Assembly: GCF_900111585.1 (NCBI RefSeq)
Contig: NZ_FOHI01000003.1
Span: forward strand, 62,001 to 126,000
Direction: 5' to 3'
Length of the DNA stretch: 64,000 nt
DNA from: Nitrosospira multiformis
GTDB taxonomy: Bacteria; Pseudomonadota; Gammaproteobacteria; Burkholderiales; Nitrosomonadaceae
This document shows positions 16,500-25,756 of the stretch, one piece after another (the stretch's first letter is position 1; each line of letters begins with the position of its first letter). The notes below the pieces were generated by a model. That model did no database searches, was not told the origin of the DNA, and worked only from the letters and a program-made list of their open reading frames with translations. A program made the position numbers and the translations under genes.

Positions 16500-16984
16500 A
16501 AGGAGGGAGGGGATTGATCGAGCCAGGAAACAGGATAGTGCGAGAGTCCGGGGTAAAGACGACTCCAACAGCTGCCACGATAGCCAAGCGGAACACTCCA
16601 ATGAAAACCGGCTCCCAAAGCGCAGTCAGACTGGGAGTGAGCGTGAATCATGATCATCGGATTGGCCCCGGCTGGAGGATGTACTGTCCTGGTGAGGAGC
16701 ATATACCACAAGGCCAATACCTGAGCGAGCGCATAGACCCATAGCGAATCGCCGAAGAGCTGATAGCAGGCAATGCCAATGAGAGCGCCTCCAGGGTGAC
16801 CGCCAAAGAGCGCCCGTGGCTGTGCCGCCGGCGCGCGGGTAAGGCCAAATAAAAATACGGCAGAGCCGCCTGGCGAAGCAAGAACGGCGAGGCAGGCGGC
16901 GAAGCAAGGGACAAAGGCTACTGCGCCACCCACTGCAGCGCCAAGTCCGCACCACAATAGACGAGCTATAGCTGAACGTTGCAC
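16500..16984 (-). pseudogene. HPP family membrane protein, frameshifted
   Basis: From 16984 the minus strand reads MQRSAIARLLWCGLGAAVGG, then GGSAVFLFGL, AQPRALFGGH and the family-naming motif LTRTVHPPAGANPM. After MIMIHAHS the frame breaks near 16640. The next frame restores the fourth helix as LTALWEPVFIGVF and LAIVAAVGVVFTPD. One indel therefore separates the two halves. HPP proteins are four-helix inner-membrane proteins, some of which transport nitrite. The broken copy is unlikely to function unless the indel is a sequencing error. Confidence 0.72.
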
Positions 16985-17575
16985 TGTATCCGCGTTGCTT
17001 CCAGGAAACCTTTATCAGGGTTAGCGCATTTGGATTTATCTATCCTATAAAGTTAAGGTATGTCAGCGAGATGGTCCTGAACTTTAGCGACATAATGCTC
17101 ATAGGCAGCGGGAGAGCGTTCTGCAAAAGCAGGATAAATTCGTAATGACTCTTCCTAGACCTCACGAGCCTCGTCCAGGCGATTCTGAGAAATTCCTATC
17201 TGGAATGCTGCTGTCCCCCGCTCGGTTTGATCCAAAACCGGGGACTTTATTTTTCTGTACTTTCTGAATGGGAAAAGGCATAGCCTAATCCCATCCCCTT
17301 CCCCGTAAAATGACTTTTTGTTTCATATAGATAGAAGAAATAAATATTTTCTTGGCAATACCGGCAATGCTAGGCTTCCTACTGGAAAGACAAGGCGCCA
17401 AGGTACTTATCCAATGAATATTCTTCCTCTTGATGAGCTATCGCTATGATCGGGTTGATTAGTCTTGATGATTACTTTTCATTTATGCAAAAGAGATATC
17501 TGGGGTTGAAAGTTTCCATTTTTTATACCCGATGTTATTGAGGAGGAGTCTCATAATTGTCAAAAAAGAGGATTA
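16985..17575. other. 590-bp region with only a decayed TPR fragment
   Basis: Apart from the TPR remnant at 17059-17205 I see no gene. The stretch 17220-17570 is AT-rich and probably holds the promoter of the gene at 17576. Confidence 0.4.
17059..17205 (-). pseudogene. TPR-repeat protein remnant
   Basis: The minus strand reads FQIGISQNRLDEAREV, a TAG stop, then EESLRIYPAFAERSPAAYEH and YVAKVQDHLADI. This matches the kinesin-light-chain-like TPR consensus (NRLDEAREAYEESLRIYR..LAERNPAAYEPDVA) with TAG in place of a Tyr codon. About one and a half repeats survive. No start or neighbouring domain is left. Confidence 0.55.
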
Positions 17576-17896
17576 ATGTCTCATGCTGCAAACATCTCTA
17601 ACAGGTGGGGGATTAAGAAAATGGAAATACTTTACGATGCGGGTGAGTATCCAAGTCCGGTTTTGAGAATGATCGGGGAAACAGGAGACATCGGGATAGC
17701 CATTGCCAATTGGTGGAAACTGGGGTGGCCGGAGAGAGTCGCGAAGCTGCTGGCTCAGAGAATTTATGAGGCTGAATTTCGGCATCAGTTCTCGCAAGTA
17801 CAGAATATCCTGGCGAGAACGGAGGACATGGCTCACTTTTCTCCCGTTCAGGTGGTGGTGATGTCCGGTTTCAGATTAGAGCCGCCGAAACTGTAG
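17576..17896 (+). CDS. hypothetical protein
   Basis: A 106-residue soluble protein. AGAGGA sits 4 bp before the ATG at 17576; a second ATG at 17621, after GGGGGA, would give 91 residues starting MEILYDAGEYPSPVLRMIGE and is an equally good start. The text includes AIANWWKLGWPERVAKLLAQ and a helical C-terminal half. No known domain is recognised. It is isolated between a TPR remnant and an mgtC remnant, yet its frame is intact. Confidence 0.6.
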   Translation: MSHAANISNRWGIKKMEILYDAGEYPSPVLRMIGETGDIGIAIANWWKLGWPERVAKLLAQRIYEAEFRHQFSQVQNILARTEDMAHFSPVQVVVMSGFRLEPPKL

Positions 17897-18414
17897 GGAA
17901 TATCTCTGATGATTGCCTTCTTTTGACCCGAGGGACCGGAATGAGCTTTGCCATTCAACACAAATCTCGATTGCGATATATCGATTCAGTATGATCCTGG
18001 TTGGGGTGTCACTGCTTAAGTGACGGAGAGAGGAGGCAATAGGAAACAACAATAAAAACAATAATAATAGAGAGTGAAGTAGGGTCGGGAAGAAATTTAT
18101 TCCTATAGTTTGTTATCCCAATATTCACTGATTCTGATTTGCGGCCGATTGGGCTTGTGGGGCCCTCTGGAAGTCCTGTTGGCCGCAACAGCCTTTTGGC
18201 AACTTCCGTAGCGATGAAGTTGAGATGAGAATAGGCAGGCTCGTGAAACAAGATAGTAAAAAGCGATCCGGTACTTACCTATAGCGCGTACGCTCCATAT
18301 CGAAAAAGACATGGCGTGCTGCTCAATTTGATTTGTGTCGATACTTTTCGCAAGGAGCGTAAACGGACACTGATAGGGTGTATGGCGCTACGTACCGTGG
18401 TGGAGACACGAAAT
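17897..18414. other. intergenic region, no gene seen
   Basis: About 520 bp without a supported gene, repeat or hairpin. Open frames on both strands lack ribosome-binding sites and recognisable motifs. Confidence 0.4.
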
Positions 18415-18720
18415 TCACGTACGAATTCGATATTTTGCAAGTCTGGCAACCCTGCCGGCATTTATCGTCCTGACATCCATGCAGTACTCGAACAAGTCGC
18501 CTCGGTAATACGGTACCTCATGATTGCAGTCCCAAACCCATGGTCGATCGCTAGGGCACAGACCTGATCTTCCGGCATCACCTTTGCTATATTTGGCGGC
18601 AGCCCCTTCCACTGATAGAGCGTGACCAGTATCAGCAGACTGGATGCAAGGCAAACCAGTGCATGCGTTCTGAAACCGGCGGATGCTCCAAGTGAGCTGA
18701 CCATTTGTGCCAGACGCCAC
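18415..18720 (-). pseudogene. MgtC/SapB family remnant with internal deletion and frameshift
   Basis: The minus strand reads LAQMVSSLGASAGFRTHALV and CLASSLLILVTLYQW, the characteristic MgtC loop and second helix. It then jumps to ALAIDHGFGTAIMRYRITE, which belongs to the C-terminal ACT-like domain, so the central helices are deleted. A frameshift near 18500 leads to GDLFEYCMDVRT and GRVARLAKYRIRT in the neighbouring frame. Intact relatives are inner-membrane proteins linked to magnesium limitation and ATP synthase control. This copy is dead. Confidence 0.62.
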
Positions 18721-18998
18721 CGTGTTATCCCGCCATCATTCCGGAAAAAGTGAATGCTTTGTCAGAGCGGATGAGGGGAGTCGCGTCGGGGAACTATTTA
18801 TCGCAGGTTTCGAAGGGTAGGGCCCTGGCGCTGATTACTGAAACGGGTGTTATCCTACAAATTGCAATAAAGGAACGTGATTTATACTGGCTCATAAAAC
18901 CCTTCTTCTCCGAATCATCATGCCGAAGCTGTCATTTTCATCAGAATCTCCCGCGAAAAGCACATGACTGATCCTTATCGCCGGATAGCGGGTCGTGC

Positions 18999-20372
18999 AT
19001 GATGCCGGTCAAGGTCATTGCGATCATTGGTGCAGGTTATTGCGGAACACTGACTGCAGTCCATATTCTTCGCCAGAATCCAGTAAACCGGGTCCGCGTC
19101 GTTCTTGTGGAGCAGCACTCCCGTCCAGGCCGAGGGCTTGCCTATCGTACTTGGGACGATAATTTCCTGCTCAATGTGCCCGCAGGCAATATGAGCGCCC
19201 TGGCTGATGATCCTGAGCATTTCGTGCGCTTTTGCCAGAACATTGATCCTGCATTCAACGCGGCCAGTTTCATCTCACGGCGTCTTTATGGAGATTATCT
19301 GGAACTTACCTTGCGGGAGGAAATTACACGCCACCGTGAAACCGTGATTGAAACGATCCATGACGAAGCCATCGCTATTCATCATTCTGGCAATGATGCT
19401 TATCAGATTGATCTTAGGAATGGAGCAAGTATTTGCGCCCACCAGATTGTTCTGGCATTAGGACATTTTCCTCCGCTGCCCCCCGCGCCCGTAACCGAGT
19501 TTTACAAGACTCCAGCCTATATCAATAACCCTTGGGATTCATCCGCATTGGAGCGTATCCTCGGCAATGCGCCTGTGGCGCTCCTCGGTATGGGACTCAC
19601 CGCTCTTGATGTCCTGTTTCGTCTCACCAGCAGCAGCGATACAAGAAAAATATACCTCATCTCTCGCCGCGGGCTTTGCCCACAGCCTCACCGCTTTCAT
19701 CCAAAAGCTCCCGTAGTGGTGGGCTTTCCCCATTATTTGAAGAATCTCCCGCCGACTGCGAAGGCATATTGTCGCGCCCTGCGCCTGGAAATCGAGAGAA
19801 ATGCAGTTCGAGGAGGCGACTGGCGCGATATCATAAATGCATTGCGCCCCCATTCGCCTGAAATATGGCGTAGATTCTCTGTGAAAGAGCGTTGGAAATT
19901 TCTTTCCCACCTTGTTGCATACTGGGATATTCACCGTCATCGGCTTGCACCCTCTGCACACTTGCGCTTGAGCGACATGCTCAAATCAGGGCAGGCGGAA
20001 ATGATTGCTGGATATGTACGGAATTATAAGACGCATGCCGGACAGGTATCGGTTGAGATCAGCGAACGTCATACTGGGCGGATAAGATGCGTAGACGTGC
20101 GGCATGTGGTCAACTGCACAGGTCCCAACTTCAACTTGGCTTGCATCACCTCACCGCTGATCGTTCAGTTGCGAAGCGAAGGGTACCTGCGACAGGACGC
20201 AAACAGGCTCGGGATCGAGGTTAACGAGCACTATCAATTGATCGACTGCAGGGGGGACGCGGCAAAGAATCTGTTCTATGTGGGTCCCATGCTGAAGGCT
20301 AGGTTCTGGGAAGCAATCGCTGTTCCCGAGTTGAGAATACACATTCAAGCCCTCGCGAAAATTCTCAAATAG
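18999..20372 (+). CDS. FAD/NAD(P)-binding protein (HpnW/FAD-NAD type oxidoreductase family)
   Basis: A 457-residue protein with an N-terminal Rossmann fold (VIAIIGAGYCGTLTAVHIL), an FAD-family segment HSRPGRGLAYRTWDDNFLLN, and a second nucleotide site VALLGMGLTALDVLFRL near residue 194. A typical late motif, VVNCTGPNFNL, is near residue 370. This matches the broad FAD-NAD(P)-binding family (PF13454 type) whose substrates are largely unknown. Two ATGs open the frame (18999 and 19002); neither has a strong ribosome-binding site. It is a single gene with no co-oriented partner close by. The name gives only the fold; no reaction is claimed. Confidence 0.82.
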   Translation: MMPVKVIAIIGAGYCGTLTAVHILRQNPVNRVRVVLVEQHSRPGRGLAYRTWDDNFLLNVPAGNMSALADDPEHFVRFCQNIDPAFNAASFISRRLYGDYLELTLREEITRHRETVIETIHDEAIAIHHSGNDAYQIDLRNGASICAHQIVLALGHFPPLPPAPVTEFYKTPAYINNPWDSSALERILGNAPVALLGMGLTALDVLFRLTSSSDTRKIYLISRRGLCPQPHRFHPKAPVVVGFPHYLKNLPPTAKAYCRALRLEIERNAVRGGDWRDIINALRPHSPEIWRRFSVKERWKFLSHLVAYWDIHRHRLAPSAHLRLSDMLKSGQAEMIAGYVRNYKTHAGQVSVEISERHTGRIRCVDVRHVVNCTGPNFNLACITSPLIVQLRSEGYLRQDANRLGIEVNEHYQLIDCRGDAAKNLFYVGPMLKARFWEAIAVPELRIHIQALAKILK

Positions 20373-21167
20373 CTGAAGCATCCAGGGTATCCGGGCGCAA
20401 CGCAAAGGCTTGTTTCTGTCTAAACGAAGTGTCGATCGCGAATCTCCGTAAAGATGATGAGGTGAAAATTTCACCGTCCAGCGCTGGGATGAGGTCCACT
20501 CCGCTTTCCCTGCCTGGAGATGGATCGGGCAGAAGGATATAGGTGTTATTGCTCTTTGAGCAGGAGGGTGCTTCCGCGTCATGCGTTGCCTTGCCGGCAA
20601 CTTGTATCTGCGGAGACGCGTTTATGAATTTCTCCAATCCCAAGGAACGATCGGACGATTGACACCAGCAGAACTCGGATCGACAGGGATGACAGGGATA
20701 AGGGGAAATGAGGGCAATAGATGCCAAATACGTGAAAGCGACGTGAAAGCGGAAAGCGAATGGAATACCTGTCGGCGCGCAGAATAGTACAATTTTTCCT
20801 GTGACGCAAGCAGGGTTATCGCACCCAGTACCCCGTTTCTTCTCGCTTTCAGTTACCTGAATGTGTTCAAGAATAGCAGGCATGGAAGTGGAGGGGCACT
20901 TGAAGTCAGCGGGTTCCGCCGGCGGAAGTATCATCGGCTCGGGGATCACGGATACTCTCTACTGTACTGGAATGGAAAACCATCGAAAACACTGCATGTG
21001 AGCGATGACCGCGATGTTGTTTTCCCTTATTACTTGCGAAATTACAGGGAAGTTAATATGATTCGCGCGGTTTTTAGCCGCCAGTCAATCGGATTTTTTA
21101 GCTCTCCTTGCTCGTTTTTAGTAATAGTTTTGTCACGTAAGACACTTACACTTGGTTGTGGAAGTCC
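20373..21167. other. 795-bp region upstream of the secretion operon
   Basis: No supported gene. A minus-strand frame contains CSKSNNTYILLPDPSPG and nearby text that faintly recalls the start of an OmpA-family lipoprotein, but the match is too short to call. Small repeats (gacaggga twice near 20690) occur. The promoter for gspG should lie in the last 150 bp; I could not fix a convincing one. Confidence 0.35.
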
Positions 21168-21638
21168 ATGAGCAGATATCAAAATCAAAATCAAAATACT
21201 GAAATGAGGGAGTCAAGCGCGCTGCGCTGGCGTAAAACGGCTGGCGGATTCACGTTACTTGAATTGCTCGTCGTGATGGTCATCATCGGCTTGCTGGCAG
21301 GTTATGTGGCGCCCAAGTATTTTTCCCAGGTAGGGAAATCCGAAGTAAAAGTGGCTCAGGCCCAGATTGATTCTCTGGAAAAAGCCCTGGACCAGTATCG
21401 CCTGGATACCGGACACTACCCGACCTCCGAGCAGGGTCTTGTGGCATTGACGATGCGTCCATCCAGCGAGCCGAAATGGCAGGGTCCTTACCTGAAAAAA
21501 ACATCGCCGCCGGATCCCTGGGGACGGGCATACGTTTATAGATATCCCGGTGAACATGGGGAGTACGACCTGTTTTCCTACGGCAAGGACGGTCAACCCG
21601 GGGGTACAGGTGAAGCAGCCGACATTACGAACTGGTAG
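21168..21638 (+). CDS. gspG: type II secretion major pseudopilin GspG
   Basis: A 156-residue prepilin-like protein. The cleavage site is Gly27-Phe28 in AGGFTLLELLVVMVIIGLLA, with Glu32 at position +5. The C-terminal part has the GspG hallmarks TGHYPTSEQGLVAL, PYLKKTSPPDPWGRAY and a calcium-site loop FSYGKDGQPGGTGEAADI. The ATG at 21168 has GGAAG upstream; a TTG 12 bp earlier is less likely. Known role: polymerises into the periplasmic pseudopilus that drives substrates through the secretin. It is the first gene of an 11-gene operon. The N-terminus contains a short QNQNQN run from a caaaat triplication. Confidence 0.95.
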   Translation: MSRYQNQNQNTEMRESSALRWRKTAGGFTLLELLVVMVIIGLLAGYVAPKYFSQVGKSEVKVAQAQIDSLEKALDQYRLDTGHYPTSEQGLVALTMRPSSEPKWQGPYLKKTSPPDPWGRAYVYRYPGEHGEYDLFSYGKDGQPGGTGEAADITNW

Positions 21639-21644
21639 GCTGCA

Positions 21645-22829
21645 ATGCGGTATGAGGTAAAAGCTGTGCTCGCCGGACGGGGCGCAGTACTTCTGGAACT
21701 CGAAGCCGATAGCGAGGAGGATGCTCGTCTCCAGATCGCCGCGCAAGGGGGAATGGTCCTGCATGTCAGGCGCAGATTTACAGGTTGGATGCCCAAGCCG
21801 AAATCGCGCTTTCCGCTGGCGCATTTCAGCCAGGAGTTGCTTTCCCTGCTGGTCGCCGGGCTCAGTCTGGTGGAAAGTATCGAGACACTGGCTGACAAGG
21901 AGCAGGATAATGGCACGCGCAAGATTATCGAAGGGCTTCTTGCGCGGCTCTACGAAGGCGTAACTCTTTCGCGGGCACTCGAATCTTTTCCCCAGGCTTT
22001 CCCACCGCTCTATATCGCTACCGCACGCGCGAGCGAACGTACGGGGGATCTGCCCGAAGCGTTGACGCGTTTCATCGCCTATCAGACGCAGATGGATCTG
22101 GTTCGAAAGAAGCTGATCGGTGCGTCCATCTACCCGGTTCTCTTGCTGATAATCGGATTGCTGGTTGCTATCTTCCTGCTGATTTTTGTAGTACCGAAAT
22201 TCAGCGCCATTTACGAAGATACCGGAGCGGACCTGCCCTTTCTTTCCGTGCTACTGATTCGATGGGGACATTTCGTGCATGAGCAGGGGGGGCAGTTGGC
22301 AGTTCTTGTGGCGGCGGTATCCAGCATCATCCTGTACGGGGTCACACGTCCTTCTTTCAAGATGCATGCGGCACAGCAGTTATGGCGCATTCCGGCCATC
22401 GGGGAACGCATGCGCGTTTACCAGCTTGCGCGTTTTTACCGGACACTGGGCATGTTGTTGCGCGGAGGCATTCCGGTTGCAAAAGCCCTGGAAATGGTTA
22501 CCGGTCTGCTTCAGCCGCACTTTCGGCCAAAGGTCGAGGCAGCGGCGGTTCTTATCCGTGAAGGAAAAACCATTTCAAGCGCGATGGAAGCGCAAGGATT
22601 GACCACCGCAGTGGGAAACCGGATGTTGCGAGTCGGCGAGAGAACCGGCCTCATGGGTGAAATGATGGAGCGCATCGGCAACTTTCATGATGAAGAAATT
22701 GCGCGGTGGGTCGAATGGCTGACGAAGCTGATCGAACCGGTGTTGATGGCTGTGATCGGCGCAGTCATCGGCGGGATCATCATCCTCATGTATATGCCCA
22801 TCTTTCAGTTGGCGGGAAGCGTGGGTTGA
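21645..22829 (+). CDS. gspF: type II secretion inner-membrane platform protein GspF
   Basis: A 394-residue protein with two GspF domains (about 60-185 and 265-385) and three transmembrane helices, at about 160-182 (SIYPVLLLIIGLLVAIFLL), 213-232 and 365-385. Typical motifs are FSQELLSLLVAGLSLVESIE and FYRTLGMLLRGGIPVAKALE. It forms the platform under the pseudopilus that couples to the GspE ATPase. It starts 6 bp after gspG. A strong hairpin lies downstream before gspE. Confidence 0.95.
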   Translation: MRYEVKAVLAGRGAVLLELEADSEEDARLQIAAQGGMVLHVRRRFTGWMPKPKSRFPLAHFSQELLSLLVAGLSLVESIETLADKEQDNGTRKIIEGLLARLYEGVTLSRALESFPQAFPPLYIATARASERTGDLPEALTRFIAYQTQMDLVRKKLIGASIYPVLLLIIGLLVAIFLLIFVVPKFSAIYEDTGADLPFLSVLLIRWGHFVHEQGGQLAVLVAAVSSIILYGVTRPSFKMHAAQQLWRIPAIGERMRVYQLARFYRTLGMLLRGGIPVAKALEMVTGLLQPHFRPKVEAAAVLIREGKTISSAMEAQGLTTAVGNRMLRVGERTGLMGEMMERIGNFHDEEIARWVEWLTKLIEPVLMAVIGAVIGGIIILMYMPIFQLAGSVG

Positions 22830-23145
22830 GCCTATTGCCGTCCTCTGGTTACCCCTGAAGATGCATTGCTTCTGCTGAGGAGAAAGCTTCCTTCAGCTAT
22901 GGGGATTTTCGCGTTTTGCTGCGGCAATCGAAATGAGGCAGCGCTGTGCTGGCGGGTGCGAACAGGCCAGATTGCTCAAACGGGCGGTAACAAAAATTGC
23001 TCCCGGTCTTCCATGAATCGTTAAGCCTGATGTGGTGCTGGTGCTGTTGGGCCGCCTGCAGATCAGAATCTGCAGGACGGATTCCGGTTTTTTCTTTCGT
23101 TGATCCATTGCCGGATCGTTCGATAAGGGCGATGGGATATACATT
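22830..23145. other. 316-bp gap inside the secretion operon
   Basis: Unusually wide for this operon, where the other genes overlap or nearly touch. It contains the hairpin at 23055-23076. No small gene is visible on the plus strand, and minus-strand frames look like chance. Confidence 0.5.
23055..23076 (+). terminator. hairpin between gspF and gspE (possible attenuator)
   Basis: CCTGCAGAT-CAGA-ATCTGCAGG is a perfect 9-bp stem with a 4-nt loop. A T-rich run (ggttttttctttc) starts 11 nt later. It could partly terminate transcripts leaving gspG-gspF and so allow more pseudopilin than ATPase. That role is inferred. Confidence 0.45.
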
Positions 23146-24945
23146 ATGAATGCACCTTCCGTACTCATCAGCGAGCGCAGGGAGAATCCCGAGCAAACAG
23201 GGCACCCGTCTCTTGCGCTCCAGGAAGAATATTCCCGGGATGAGCGCCCGGTAGACGAGCAGGCGCCACAGTCGGCGTCTCCGATACTGCTGCTGGATGC
23301 GCACCGGTTGGCCGCGGCGCGCAGCGAGGCCGCTAACCGGGCTGTTCCGGTGGTCAGCATCCTGGAGGAAACACTGGGATGCGAGCCGGAGCAGTTGATG
23401 GCAGAACTCGGCCGTCTGCTCAGGATGCCGGTATTGACGATGGAGAAGTTGCGAGCATCAACTCCGGCGTTTGAAATATTGCCTTTCAGTGAAGCCACTA
23501 AAAAGGAGTGCGTATTGCTTCGCCAGCAGGGGAAGCACATCCTTGCCGTCAGCAATCCCTTTTCCTCCAGCCTGAGGGCCTGGGCGGAAGAATATATCGA
23601 TATTCCCGCGCTATGGCACCTGGTTCATCCCGCCGATCTGACAGCCTTTTTCAGTCAGCAGGAGCAGACCATGCGCGCCATGGACAGCGTGCTGCCTGCG
23701 GCAGAGCGGGGCGCCAGGCAGTCGAGCGAGGAAGATCTCTCGCTGAAGACAATCAACGAAGGCACCAGCCAGGTGGTCCGTTTGGTGCATTCGACGCTGT
23801 ATGATGCCCATAAGTCGCAGGCGAGCGATATTCATCTGGAAGTCGTTCCCGGCGCCCTGTCGATCAAATATCGCATTGACGGTGTACTGACCATGATCGG
23901 GGTGGTGCAGGGGGCTGATCTGGCGGAACAGGTCATTTCCCGTATCAAGGTAATGTCCAATCTGGATATAGCTGAGCGGCGAGTTCCCCAGGATGGTCGC
24001 TTCAAGATTTCCATTCAGGGACGGGAGATCGACTTTCGTGTTTCGATCATGCCCAGTGCTTTCGGAGAAGATGCCGTATTGCGCATTCTCGACCGCCAAG
24101 CGTTGGCTGATCATGTCAAGGGCTTGACTCTCGATCATCTTGGATTCGATCGGGTTGCCATATCCACCCTGCGACGCTTGAGCTCGGAGCCCTATGGAAT
24201 GCTGCTGGTGACAGGTCCCACCGGCAGCGGGAAGACTACAACGCTTTATGCGGCGATTTCGGAAGTCAATCAGGGTCACGATAAGATCATTACCATCGAA
24301 GACCCGATCGAGTATCAATTGCCTGGCGTATTGCAGATACCCGTCAACGAGAAAAAAGGATTGACTTTCGTGCGCGGCCTTCGCTCCATCCTGCGCCATG
24401 ACCCCGACAAGATCATGGTGGGCGAAATCCGCGATCCGGAAACGGCGCAGATTGCCATTCAGGCCGCTTTGACCGGGCATCTCGTATTTACCACCGTGCA
24501 TGCCAATAGCGTTTTTGATGTTATCGGCCGTTTTACTCACATGGGGGTGGATCCCTACAGTTTCGTTTCTGCCTTGAATGGGGTTGCCGCACAAAGGCTG
24601 GTGCGCCTGCTTTGTGTGCACTGCGCGGTAGAAGAACAGCCCGACGAGCAGCTTATTGCGGAATCCGGGATCGATCCTGAGCAGATCGCCACGTTCAGAT
24701 TCCGCAACGGCAAAGGATGCGGCCATTGCCGGGGAAGCGGCTATCGCGGGCGAAACGCAATCGCGGAAATCCTGGTATTGAATGATGAAATCCGCGAACT
24801 CATCGTAGCGAAAGAACCTGTACGCCGTATAAAGGAAGCCGCACGGCGGGGAGGCACTCTGTTCTTGCGGGATGCCGCTTTGGCCATGGTCAGGAGCGGG
24901 CAGACGAGTCTACAGGAGGCAAACCGTGTCACTATTGCGGCGTAA
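23146..24945 (+). CDS. gspE: type II secretion ATPase GspE
   Basis: A 599-residue secretion ATPase. Residues 70-180 form the N1E/N2-like domain. The ATPase shows Walker A GPTGSGKT at 357-364, an Asp box around ITIEDPIEYQ at 382-391, Walker B KIMVGEIRD at 422-430 and the His box TGHLVFTTVHAN at 443-454. A four-Cys zinc site is C490-x2-C493 and C525-x2-C528. The first 50 residues are disordered and poorly conserved. It powers pseudopilus assembly through the platform. Its end overlaps the GTG start of the next gene. Confidence 0.95.
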   Translation: MNAPSVLISERRENPEQTGHPSLALQEEYSRDERPVDEQAPQSASPILLLDAHRLAAARSEAANRAVPVVSILEETLGCEPEQLMAELGRLLRMPVLTMEKLRASTPAFEILPFSEATKKECVLLRQQGKHILAVSNPFSSSLRAWAEEYIDIPALWHLVHPADLTAFFSQQEQTMRAMDSVLPAAERGARQSSEEDLSLKTINEGTSQVVRLVHSTLYDAHKSQASDIHLEVVPGALSIKYRIDGVLTMIGVVQGADLAEQVISRIKVMSNLDIAERRVPQDGRFKISIQGREIDFRVSIMPSAFGEDAVLRILDRQALADHVKGLTLDHLGFDRVAISTLRRLSSEPYGMLLVTGPTGSGKTTTLYAAISEVNQGHDKIITIEDPIEYQLPGVLQIPVNEKKGLTFVRGLRSILRHDPDKIMVGEIRDPETAQIAIQAALTGHLVFTTVHANSVFDVIGRFTHMGVDPYSFVSALNGVAAQRLVRLLCVHCAVEEQPDEQLIAESGIDPEQIATFRFRNGKGCGHCRGSGYRGRNAIAEILVLNDEIRELIVAKEPVRRIKEAARRGGTLFLRDAALAMVRSGQTSLQEANRVTIAA

Positions 24946-25756
24946 CTGGATCAGCACTTTTTTGTCTCCGCACCGGGTCGAGCTCGTCCACTTGCGGCGC
25001 CACATAAAATCAGCTCAGGCCGAGAAACAGGTGGCAGCATGTGAAGGCGCTGACGAGGGAACCGCCTGGGGGGCAGCGCTTGCCCAGTTGAAACGGATGC
25101 TTCCGGCCGGAACCGGCGCTGAGATCCATATTCTCCTGTCCAATCACTTTGTCCGCTACGCCGTGATACCGCCCCAATCAAGGATCGAGACTCCGGCGGA
25201 GCTGCAGGCTTACGCCGCCTTCCAGATGCGGGAAATATACGGAGAGCGAACGGGGGGATGGGAACTCATCACAAGTTCCTGGGATCCGGCAACCGGAGCC
25301 GTTTGCGCAGCGATAGAGCGCGGTTTTCTGCAAGAACTGGAAGAACTCGCTGCCAGTCAGCGAATGAAGCTCAAATACGTGGAACCCTATTTCACCAGCG
25401 TATTCGACCACTGGCACGACCGTTTCGGAAAGGGGCGCGCATGGTTCGCGCTGGTCGAAACCGGGCGGCTTTGTCTGGCGCTGCTGGAAGGGGGCGCATG
25501 GCTGCGCATCCTGAATCAGAGAATACTAGATGATGTGGAAGAGGAGCTCCTTGTCGCGCTCGAGCGTGAAGCGCTGCTTTTTTCCGGGCCTGCCGGAACC
25601 TCGGGACAAGTGTGTCTTTTCGCGCCGGAGCATCCCGGTTTGACCTTGCCAGAAGGCAGTGGCTGGCAAATTGTTCCACTGGAGGATAAAACGCGCCCTG
25701 CCCCGGCCCATTACCCTTTCAATAACATGACCCGGACCGCAACACCTGATGCGTAG
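24926..25756 (+). CDS. GspL/PilM-like cytoplasmic assembly protein
   Basis: A 276-residue protein. The start is a GTG at 24926, six bases after a perfect AGGAGG and inside the end of gspE; the frame is open further upstream but without a binding site. The text (STFLSPHRVELVHLRR, then EIHILLSNHFVRYAVIPPQ) resembles the start of the actin-like domain of GspL/PilM. It lacks a transmembrane helix, unlike full GspL, because the membrane part is the next gene. With its neighbour it probably replaces GspL. The family assignment is from position and faint pattern, not strong motifs. Confidence 0.68.
   Translation: MSLLRRNWISTFLSPHRVELVHLRRHIKSAQAEKQVAACEGADEGTAWGAALAQLKRMLPAGTGAEIHILLSNHFVRYAVIPPQSRIETPAELQAYAAFQMREIYGERTGGWELITSSWDPATGAVCAAIERGFLQELEELAASQRMKLKYVEPYFTSVFDHWHDRFGKGRAWFALVETGRLCLALLEGGAWLRILNQRILDDVEEELLVALEREALLFSGPAGTSGQVCLFAPEHPGLTLPEGSGWQIVPLEDKTRPAPAHYPFNNMTRTATPDA

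Noticed and set aside
20365-20949. 194-codon minus frame before gspG
   Set aside because: A faint OmpA-lipoprotein-like start (YILLPDP) is too short, and the remainder has no pattern; no start signal.
22893-23555. 220-codon minus frame over the gspF-gspE gap
   Set aside because: Mostly the antisense shadow of gspE; the gap part has no ribosome-binding site.
23611-24726. 371-codon minus frame opposite gspE
   Set aside because: Long only because GC-rich gspE codons avoid antisense stops; no family resemblance.
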